This document shows positions 55,229-64,000 of a DNA stretch of 64,000 nt, piece after piece. The position numbers and the translations under genes are program-made. The stretch's first letter is position 1, and the number at the start of each line of letters is the position of its first letter. The notes beneath the pieces were generated by a model that worked only from the letters and a program-made list of their open reading frames with translations, had not been told where the DNA came from and ran no database searches. This DNA is from Axinella damicornis (lineage: Eukaryota; Porifera; Demospongiae; Axinellida; Axinellidae), in contig OZ007505.1 in the NCBI GenBank assembly GCA_963931865.1, forward strand, positions 9,049,415-9,113,414, read 5' to 3'.

Positions 55229-55687
55229 ACTGCTCTTTACACTCCCTGCTGTCTTCTCCTGACTATAAAGCCATGCCTCTGTACTGCTTTCCTTTGCAGA
55301 CAGACAACTAGGGACTACTTTCTTCTCGCTGATGACACTCACCAAAACCCAGACGTCCTCCACAAACGTTTCTTTCGGTCACAGCACATTCTTCCTCGTC
55401 AGAAGCACCAATGCCTTGAACCCCACACGCTTCTTTTCGTCTGCCCGGCTTAGTCTACTCACCAACTCAGTTCAATGCTGACTCCAAACTTCGTTAGTGA
55501 TTCCATGCCGCTAAGAGCACAGTAATACTATGTAGCAAACTGCTACAAACTGAAGACCTTAGCTAGCTTTGGACTCGGCCACCATTTTTGCTCGAAGGTT
55601 CAAAGGTCAGCCTGGGCGCATGCGCAACAGGCTACTTCCGGTTTGGGCTTTAAATATTGAATTTGTAGCAAGTTTTGGCGGGAAGTC

Positions 55688-55916
55688 GGGATGGCACACT
55701 CGCTAAGCACTTGCTTTGCAGCCTGGGGGTTGAGTGTTCGCCTCCCCAATAACCGAGTACGAGTCTGGGCCACTCCGTACATACCGGTTCTCGACTTCCC
55801 CGCCTAGCAGCTCGAGTACGCCGGTTCCCATCTGACCACCGAAGCTAAAGGTGTTCTGGTAGAAAGCAGGTTAGCCTCCTGTGATTCCAGGACCGCCTAT
55901 CCAGCGCTCCTGAGGC
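55688..55916 (+). mobile_element. SINE candidate, tRNA/5S-like (unit D)
   Basis: Near-identical to the copies in A-C. Confidence 0.4.
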
Positions 55917-57320
55917 TTACACTTCGGTGTCTGACCTGTCACGGAGGGATGGGTTGTTGCTAGGTTGTATTTTTTTTCTCTTTCCCCCTTTCTGTTTTTT
56001 TTTTTTTTGGTTTTCTTTTTCTTGTTCCTTTTTTTTGCTGTTCTTTTGTTTCCTTTGGCATGGAGGGAAGGCTGCTAGGCTTTTATTTTTTTATTGTATA
56101 ATGAACTATTATAATTTGCCTTTAGGTCATGTGGCTTAGCATTAGGGTGGGTGGAGTGGCCTATATTATTAGCCTGGGTTTGAGGCTAGTCTCAGTATTG
56201 GCTCCTGATGATTATTACCCAATAGCATCATTGTGTTGATGAGAGCTATGAGATACATCACTCAAGCATCATATTCAATATTCCACACCAATATACGTAC
56301 TGCTCTCTACCATAGAGAATCAACTTCGATACATACTTCCCCTCTCTGAACCATGGCCTGCCCCTGCAAGACTACTATGTACCATCCATAACAAAGTGGC
56401 AGAGGTGTTTGTCGCAGACCTATAGGCCTGGGTACGAGGCTAGGGTCAACAAAGCATGTCATAATAATATTATGTATTACATAATTACATGTAATCATCT
56501 CGTGCAAAAAAATTCATCATGGAACGAAACTAGGTACATAGGTATGTACATATACTAGCTGGTTCAGGACCTCCTTTTGTGCAACCCGGTCATTATCATT
56601 GGTATGACAAAATAAATTCAGTTCATGAATCACAGGGAAACCCCTTGGTTATTATATCATGGATAATATAGACATCCTAGCTACGTATGCACTTCAATGT
56701 TCATCATTGATTGGTGTAATTATCATTACCTACTATGGCCACAGCTGTAGGATATAGATTTGAGTGGTCATTTCTATATCCTACAGCTGTACAGCGAAGG
56801 CTAGTTTCAACTTAGCCACCTTTATTATGTGTGGAAAAGAATCGAGGATAGAGAAATTTTAGGGGGTTCGATCGAACCCCTCCTGGTTGCGGTCAACTGC
56901 TGTACAATTTTACTAAGCCACCAAAGGGGGGCCTAAATCCACCACTGTCAATTCAACATGAAGTGATGAAGGGAAGGAAGGCTGCTCAGGTCAATTCTTG
57001 GGTGCCATGGTGATACCAATTAACAGCTGTCTTCAGTGCAACCTGGGAAAAATACAGTTATATAGCTATAGTGGCAGGTATATAGAAACCAATGTAGCCG
57101 ATGACTACATGTAATTACGTATGGCATGAGAACAGGTATTTGTCAGTTCACTGATTATCTGGAAAACCAGGGGTTACCCATCCTCAGTCCATCTCACCCC
57201 TAAACTCTCTTCCATCTTCTTTCACATTTTCAGAAAACTCAAAATAAAAACTCAAATAAAATACATGACACAATAGGACTATCAGTGCACAGTATGATTG
57301 TGGAGTCCTGCTTCTATGAC
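55917..57320. other. Non-coding spacer (unit D)
   Basis: Pyrimidine-rich tract, hairpin (near 56735) and decayed last-exon duplicate (about 56990-57130). No intact gene. Confidence 0.45.
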
Positions 57321-59819
57321 TCATATGTCCCTCCTGGCTATCTTCAGGTAAATCCCATTCTTGGGTGCCATGGTAATACCAACAGCTGTCTTCAGTGGAA
57401 CCTAGGAAAAATACAGTTACAGTGGCAGGTACAGAAACCAATGTAGCCGATGATTACATGTACATATGGCATGAGAAAAGGTATATTAGGCATAATTATG
57501 TTTGCAGAAAGAACATTCTCTAGACTCAAGAGCCTAGGAAGTTTACAGAAGGAATTCAAAATGGTAGTCAAACTCGTGTTACTGCATCTCAAGGTCAGAG
57601 GGAGTAACTGGAGAACTGACCTCTGTTTCTGGAGCTCGCACAAATGTGTACTTCTTCAGGACCTCGATGAGAGCCATCTTAGCCTCCATGAGGGCAAACC
57701 TCATCCCAATGCAGTTGCGAGGACCCCAACCAAAAGGCATGTGGCAGACACTGGGACGCTTCGCCTTCTCCTCAAGAGTGAACCTGTGGGAAGAGCAAGG
57801 GAGGGAGGAATTGATCAATCAGGCAGGAAAGAATTTGTCACCATGATAAGGTGGAGGGGGTGAGGGAGAAAAGGGGGACAGCACCTTTCTGGGTCAAATT
57901 TCTCCGGATCTGTCCAGTACTCTGGGTTGTAGTGGAGGAGGTGAATGGGAAGGTGAACTACTGCTCCCTTGGGGATGGTCACTCCATTGATTTCAATGGT
58001 TTTCTGAGCACAGCGGGAGGTCCTAAAGGGAGTGGTAAAACATGCGTAAAAAATCTTTTTCAAGTCCAACTTAGTATGGCATAGAGGAGAGGAGAAGTAG
58101 TGGGGAATGAAGAATGGGGAGAGCTGGACAAGGAGGGGAGTCTCACCGTGGTGCTGGTGGGTACATTCGGAGCGACTCCTGAATTACCATGTCCAGGTAC
58201 TGTAGTTCCTGGGTGGCATCGTACATGGAGGCCTCCTGTGAGAGAGTGAGGTAGTGAACGGGTGAGGTGGTGGAAGTGACGAGGGTGAGTAACACAAGCA
58301 ATGTTACGGTTGACTTAGAACACATCTACTTAGCCTCGTTCCCAGGCCTTCTACAGTTTTGATCACTAACAATACGCGTAAAAGGAGGGCTTGAAATCTT
58401 ACTATGTGATGCGTGGCATGGCTTTCCTCACGGATTCTAGCTTATTAAAATTCTTATCCACAGGTACAGAGAACCAAAACGAGTTCCAGAGAAGAGGTAG
58501 GTCTTACCTCTAAACCTACGTATATAGCACTTTAAAGCATTATCCGCTGAGGGATGACTGTGATAAAGTGTCCATTGCTGTCCTTTCGCTCCAGGAGAAG
58601 ATTGCTCAGGGCCATCGGCACTGGTCCGGTTTGTCCGGCTATGGCCGGACCACCTTTGGGGGCTTCTTATTTCAATTAAAAAATAAATGAATTACAGTAG
58701 ATGTGTACCTCATGCAACAACATCATAGCAGAATCAGCGGCGATGGATGTCGATGGCCCTCACCAACTTCTTTCCACGATCTTTCCGAAGAGATCTTTCG
58801 GTATCAAGACTATTGTTACAGATGCACTGAGATCTAGCTACGTATACACATACTTAGAAAACAGCTCAGAAGAAATTTTCTTAGGGGGCATGCCCCTAGA
58901 CCCCCCAAGCAAGCAAGCGCTAAAAATGTTGTGCAGCGCTTTGCACCGCAGTGTAAACATTTTGCGCAGCGCTTCACACTGCAACATACACCAATCCTGG
59001 CCTGACCACTCTGCGTACTGCTTCCGACGGCCCTGTTGCTGTGTTACCTCTGGCACATTTATCACTCGGCAGTCATGGCTTCTAGCCTGGGTGTGCCTCA
59101 TATGCTCTGTGTAGCTCTCTATTGGCATTTGTCCCACCTTCGTAGCTTGCAGATTGAGAATGCATTATCTGTCTCTTGGGTGTTGAGACATATAACCTTT
59201 TTTCAATTGTGCCACTGGTATATAAGGTGGAGGGACTTCCCAGGCCTTCTCCCTCCGTTTTTGCATACTGTAAGTGATCTAAAACTGGAGGTGTAGAAGG
59301 CCTGGAAACGAGGCTATGCAAAGTTATACCAACTCACCGAGTTACTTTCAAAGTACTCGTCAATTTTTGCTTGGAGTTTTTCTTGTATCTCAGGGTTCAG
59401 AGCCAGCAGGTAGGAGGTGTAAGCCAGGGTGTTGGCAGTTGTCTCGTAGCCAGCCAGGAGGAATGTGATGGAGTGTGATACAATCTCCTCATCGGTGAGC
59501 CTCCTCCCTCCCCCACCCTCTCCCTCCTCAGTTGCGTCAATCATCAGCTGAAGGAGATCCTTGTGCTGAGGAGGAAACAAGTTCGTAATGTGAGTGTGTG
59601 CCTCATCTCTCAGTTGCTCATGGCTGTCATTTATCAAAATGCTAATAGTACAAATGATAAAGTTTCCAAGTCACCATTGAATCACCTTGGTGGATTTATT
59701 TTCCTCTCTTCTTGCCCGAACTAGGCTTATAGAAGCATCGTTAAGAACATGGAATGCATCTCCCCTCCCGGACCGGCTAAATAACCAGCGAAGCACATAG
59801 TCGGCAAAGGAGAAGTTTG
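57321..59819 (-). CDS. Cytochrome P450, CYP3-like, C-terminal exons, open copy (unit D)
   Basis: Exons 59819-59686, 59565-59338, 58235-58147, 58022-57885, 57783-57621 and 57401-57321 join in frame with GT-AG borders into about 277 residues. All C-terminal landmarks of the family are present: AGYETT of helix I, ESLR (ExxR), PEKFDP, the heme loop FGWGPRNCIG with Arg and Cys, and the end IARRDI. The first exon (NFSFADYVLRWLFSRSG) corresponds to the region just before helix I. No upstream exons for the membrane anchor and substrate-recognition part are found; a psq transposon remnant lies there instead. If upstream exons lie elsewhere this could be part of a working ER monooxygenase. As it stands it is a truncated copy, but the best preserved one. 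Confidence 0.87.
58329..59311. mobile_element. TIR transposon in the P450 intron (unit D)
   Basis: Counterpart of 5335-6307, with TAGCCTCGTTCCCAGGCC at the left and GGCCTGGAAACGAGGCTA at the right. It includes the 404-bp segment absent from B and C. Confidence 0.55.
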
Positions 59820-60072
59820 CTGCCAGAGAGAGAGAGAGAGAGAAATAGAGAGAGGATTTCTTAGCCTAACCATCATGATGATTTGACACCAAGCACTAAA
59901 ACCCAACATTTATTTGGATCCCGATATTCAGATATCCACATTTTTTTAACTAGAATGAAACAGATAATTGCGTAGACAATCTGTGCAAGCAAATTACATA
60001 CTTCCCAAGACAGAAAATGAAGGAAGAAATAATGTACTGAAAATTAACTCCTGGACTCAGTGGACCTAAGAC

Positions 60073-60602
60073 ATGAAGACTATAGGTATTGGGTGGGTTG
60101 CAGAAAGAGCTGTAAAGGGTGCTAAGTGCAAGCAGTGGAGCAACCGACAGATGGAAGAAGCAATGAAAGCGGTACAAAAGGGTGACATTGGTATTAATCA
60201 AGCTGCAAGAGAGTATGGCGTTCCCTGAACTACCCAAAAAGATCGGGTTAGTGGTAGGGTTAAGCACGGCACCAAGTCTGGTCCTCACCCCTATTTGAGT
60301 GTCAATGAAGAGACAGAGCTTGCCAAATTTGTGAAGCAGTGCGCAGAAGTTGGCTACGACAAAACCTACGATATAGCGCAGTCTGTTGCCAATGAGAAAG
60401 GTATCCTCCGGAAAACCCAGATCAGTCATCAGCCATCATCTGTCACGAAAGAAACCCGAGTCAGTCAACATACCTCTGAGACCGTAGACACCAATGTCTG
60501 CTGTACGTGCTTTAGAACGATGTTGAAGACGTACTGGAAGGAACTGGTGCTGATTGGATTGCATGTGCATGTGGGAGGTGGTGCACATGTATACTGAGTT
60601 AA
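60073..60602 (+). pseudogene. psq-type HTH transposase remnant with nonsense change (unit D)
   Basis: This copy keeps a start (MKTIGIGWVAERAVKG) that B and C have lost. The psq region stops at EYGVP then TGA (60226-60228), where B and C have CGA, a CpG-type change. The frame then continues SGRVKHGTKSGPHPYLS to KTQIS. The catalytic core is missing as in the other units. Confidence 0.7.
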
Positions 60603-60836
60603 CTGTAGCTACATGTTTGACAGTGCATAACATAGACACAGTGTAAGAAGTAAACAGTGGGCAGAGTTTACTGTGTAATGAGCAGTCGGGGAAAACCCCA
60701 AGTGGTCAATCATGGCAACAGGCTGTCGATAATTGGTGTCGGTGTTCGATACATGGTTTGAAACAACTCTGGCATGGGAGGCTTGGGCTTACGTTCGGAA
60801 CGTGATATAGGAACCGGACAAGCACAGTACTGTCGC

Positions 60837-61761
60837 GGAAAGCCAGGGCTATCGTTCAATACAAGTATGGCGCTCCGGTGTAAGTTGTACGCTGAGTTAT
60901 GTTTGTATGTATGGTCGATAATTGATTGCTTACGGTACTTGCTGGGTTTCTATAAATTGAAAGTGTGCTTAAACGATTGGTGTGATGAAGTACTTGACTG
61001 TGGTGAGGAACCCCAGACAGTGAGATTCTGCACTGAGGGCCTGAGGCACAGAAAATGGCTTAATTAACTCTTTGCACACCAAATTACGTCATGGGGTATG
61101 CCCCTACACTACATAGCCCTTAGTGGCAATAATAAACTGACACCAATGTTTGCTAAAACAAGCCTGCTAGAAATACGCTAGGCTGTGCTAGCTTATCAGA
61201 TCACTGCCCATGTAAGATTGTTTGAAGCCATTCTCTGTGGCAGTACATCCAGCACTTACCAACAATTTGGTACTTACCAGCAATTTGGCACTTACCAGAA
61301 TTTGTCATACTTCATACCAGCAGCCCTGACAAAGTCAGGCTGTTCCACATTATTCGAAGATATAACTCCTGCCTTGTGTACAAAATTGGAGTCCGTTTGC
61401 TGGAGAGAAAGCCGCTTGCCCTAGTGAATTTCATGAACTAGTACCGCCCCTTCCTGCCTTTCCTGAATGGCGATGTAAGTGGAAAGGCGTGACTTATTAC
61501 TACTCACTTGGCAGGAACTTACTCTCAAGTCGGCTTCCGCGCTGCACGTGCAAATTAATTTGGCCAATAAAGTGGTCCTCCATGTGCAAAGTATACTTCT
61601 ATATAGATGAGAGGAATGGCAGTGATGACAGGGAGTTGAAACAGCTGTTGCATAGAGAGGAATTCGATTTCCTGTATGATTGCGGTATCCACCAGCCACT
61701 AAATTCCATCACTGTGGCTAATAGGGTATACTGTTATCCCAGCCATTGCAAAGCACTTCAG
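60837..61761. other. Segment private to unit D
   Basis: B and C read TACTGTCGC joined to ACTCATTTAGATAAACGG; D has about 925 bp between. A plus-strand frame (61489-61767) and a shorter one ending GLRHRKWLN (61067) look protein-like but match nothing I recognise. There are no obvious inverted ends. It could be an inserted transposon fragment, or sequence lost from B and C. Confidence 0.4.
61253..61304. repeat. 17-bp tandem repeat, three copies
   Basis: CACTTACCAGCAATTTGG-type units repeat three times with single-base changes, within the unit D private segment. Confidence 0.85.
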
Positions 61762-61767
61762 CACTAA

Positions 61768-62800
61768 TTTAGATAAACGGAATATCGTAAATCTAAACAC
61801 CCGCTGCAATGAGTGTTTCACGCATATCGTAAATCTAAACAGAAGCGTCTCCACCTCCGGTTTATATTATCTATGTGCATACGTACAATACGCAGGAAAG
61901 CCTCGCGGGAAGGTAAAATTAAAGACTTTCTGCATTGCGACTGACAGCAACAAATCAGCAGGCACAGGAAACTCCAGAACAGAAGTACCACGACCACTTT
62001 GTCGATAACTGTATATACATGTACTCAAGCTATGTATGGTTGGTTTACTACCTGTGGTCCTCATTTTCCTATGCACGCCACTGCGATTCACATGCCAGAC
62101 GCTGGGAGCGGCATACGTACATGTCCTGCTGGCGGGCGACCATTCTCCTCTCCCTATCACCCTGCCGGCTACAGTCCCTCAGCGATTCAGTGGCATTTGG
62201 TCTCTGTCTCTGTGCTGTAAGACGCCTACATAGCACTGTCTTCTTCAACTTCTAACTCGGCGTCCTCCATATCGGTGACAAGACTATACTGTAACAGTGT
62301 ACCGTGACAAAACATGTGAAGTGCTTGTGGCTAGAACACATGATGCACATTGTCCCGGGGTTCGTATGCGTAATTTACACATGGGGCCCAATAACAAGAC
62401 ATTTTACCTACACACAGTAGCCCAGATTTCCACCCCACACTGCATGATCGCTTCCCACTCAGCAGTAACAATCATGTTATCGGATCGGTAATCGGTACGG
62501 ACCATCAGCCACTTGCAATCATTGGAAAATCACCTTATATGGTACATCATGTCACTAGTAATTGTCAACACGTCATGTTACTTTAGGCCAGGGCTCTCTT
62601 CCACCTCAGGCACAACTCACATATCAAGACAACGATAAACGCTCCAGATATTCTGTTCCCTTCTTGTACGTTCGAAAAGATGGATGCACAAGCGTCAGTG
62701 AGCTGGTCTGCCTCTCCATGTTGGAGGTCTATCACTCGGCCAAATGCAACAGCTAGAATAGTTTCCATGGTGAAAGAACCGTAGGTCCTGCATGCATGCA
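61768..62800. other. Conserved block (unit D)
   Basis: Matches 19340-20227 of unit A. It includes a small duplication of ATATCGTAAATCTAAAC near 61780-61840. No exon supported. Confidence 0.45.
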
Positions 62801-62810
62801 GTGTGTGTGT

Positions 62811-62861
<51 letters not shown>

Positions 62862-62862
62862 T
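62801..62862. repeat. (TG)n microsatellite
   Basis: GT run matching 20228-20334, followed by a GAGA-rich end. Confidence 0.95.
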
Positions 62863-63189
62863 GTGAGAGAGAGTGAGAGAAAGAGCTGTAACAATCTTGT
62901 GTTTTGCGATTGACATAAGTGTTGTTACTGTCAATTGCATTTCTGAGGATCCGTTTGTAAGGCAGGCAGGGGTGGGGGAGGAAGTACTTGGAAATTTGCA
63001 TATTTCTAGTGACATCCTGCATACAGACAATCACTATGAATACATTGAGATTTTAACGTGCGTGTGTGTGTGTGTGCGTGACGAAAGTGGGATGTTCACG
63101 GGCTGGGACTAGACTAGCGACGCGCGACCTTCATACTTCAATTTACTGAACCTCGAATTCTGTGCGAAGAATGTTCGAGAACATTGGGC

Positions 63190-63395
63190 ATGGGCTGGAA
63201 AGCAGCAGTCGAAGCGGACACAATCGGGGAGCAGCAGTTGAAGCGGACGCAATCAGGGAGCAGCAGCTGAAGCGGACGCAATCGGGGAGCAGCAGTTGAA
63301 GCGGACACAATCGGGGAGCAGCAGCTGAAGCAGATGCAATCAGGGAGCATGCAGCAGCTGAAGCGGACGCAATCGGGGAGCAGCAGCTCAGATCT
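63190..63395. repeat. Expanded ~30-bp tandem repeat, AAGCGGACGCAATC type
   Basis: About six copies of the unit, against about four in A and C, including GAAGCGGACACAATCGGGGA and GAAGCGGACGCAATCAGGGA versions. Confidence 0.88.
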
Positions 63396-63580
63396 GCACA
63401 GAGAGCTGTCCAGTGCCAGATTACTCACGTAAACGAGGGGGAAGTAGATGAGCAAGCAAAGCGAGCGAAGCTACTTGTAGTTACTAAATGATGAGATGGG
63501 TACTTCCTGGATACGAAGTGATTGCCTACCATTATCAAACAATGTTATGATAATATTAGTGCACAGACCAAACAAACAAG

Positions 63581-63582
63581 TA
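63581..63582. other. Empty insertion site of the TA-flanked element
   Basis: AACAAACAAG-TA-ATGCTTTCACTGG here equals the left and right flanks of the 0.7-0.8 kb element in A, B and C, with a single TA. Confidence 0.93.
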
Positions 63583-63947
63583 ATGCTTTCACTGGATATG
63601 TAATATACGACTGAATGGATACGTTATCCCCTGAATGCTGTAATCTGCATTTCATGTCGCTGAACCGAATATTCCATTCAGCATTTAGCCACATTAGTTC
63701 AGCTCTTCGCGTGACTGGGATTGATAGGGTGGAGTCATAGACGGCACTGTATTATTGCTAGCTGTTGATTTTTTGCTCAAGCCAATGGACACAACTGAAG
63801 CAGATCTGCAAGAGAGCTATTCGGAGTGTTTTATTGTCCTGACAAACTGCAGCCCGACTTGTCAGAAGTTCTGATGTAGGTTTGATGCTACTGTTTCGAC
63901 CCCAAAGTACCACCATGTCTGAGAAGCTAGAGCTGGACAACAAGTGA

Positions 63948-64000
63948 GTCGTATGTTATTCCACCCCTTAGCTTGGGCAGTAGTGGAGAATATTCAGTTC
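63948..64000. repeat. Start of a fifth unit
   Basis: GTCGTATGTTATTCCACCCC and the following bases repeat the start of units B, C and D up to the end of the window, so the array continues. Confidence 0.9.

Larger units (their letters stand above)
48327..63947. repeat. Tandem segmental duplication, unit D (15.6 kb)
   Basis: Carries the open P450 copy, the solo LTR shared with B, the 404-bp segment shared with A, no MITE, and the empty site of the TA element. Private features are a 925-bp segment (60837-61761) and an expanded 30-bp repeat. Confidence 0.93.

Overview
The window is eukaryotic nuclear DNA, most likely from a marine invertebrate. Coding pieces are short exons with GT-AG introns, there is no operon structure, and most of the sequence is repeats and transposons. 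Terminal motifs that recur here (for example GCCTGGGAACGAGGCTA, and GTCTGTCT runs next to a GCATGCGCG-type stretch) remind me of demosponge genomes. That is recognition from memory, not a search result.

The main structure is a direct tandem array of large segments. Using GTCGTATGTTATTCC as an arbitrary break, unit A runs from before position 1 to 22190, unit B 22191-36468, unit C 36469-48326, unit D 48327-63947, and a fifth unit starts at 63948. Each unit has the same order: a conserved non-coding block with a poly-G tract, a GGTAGAGC-based minisatellite, a (TG)n tract, a tRNA/5S-like SINE candidate, the 3' exons of a CYP3-like cytochrome P450 on the minus strand, a psq-type transposase remnant (only a stub in unit A), and a long block with further (TG)n, short tandem repeats and (A-C) a TA-flanked inverted-repeat transposon. 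Minisatellite length varies from about 0.3 kb (A) to about 5.6 kb (B, D).

The P450 copies hold only the C-terminal ~277 residues (helix I, ExxR, heme loop, last exon). Unit D is open throughout. Unit A is open but has His in place of the heme-loop Arg. Units B and C share a 2-nt frameshift and a MITE at an exon edge, and C has also lost two exons. None has visible N-terminal exons, so these are probably dead or partial genes carried along by the duplication.

Unit A differs by about 12 kb (7090-19330) that the other units lack. It holds a TIR element (7324-8716), a hairpin MITE, a hAT element with another TIR element nested in it (9237-11539), a DIRS/Ngaro-type tyrosine-recombinase retrotransposon (Gag with one intron, RT-RNase H with one frameshift, intact-looking recombinase; 12040-16796), fragments of another transposase, and a hAT MITE with a perfect 8-bp target duplication.

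Because the units are near copies, several insertions can be read directly from filled versus empty sites. Insertion patterns conflict between units, pointing to unequal exchange or conversion. The most unusual items are two unrelated 41-45 bp near-perfect palindromes, each flanked by an 8-bp duplication, which look like transposons reduced to little more than their terminal repeats.
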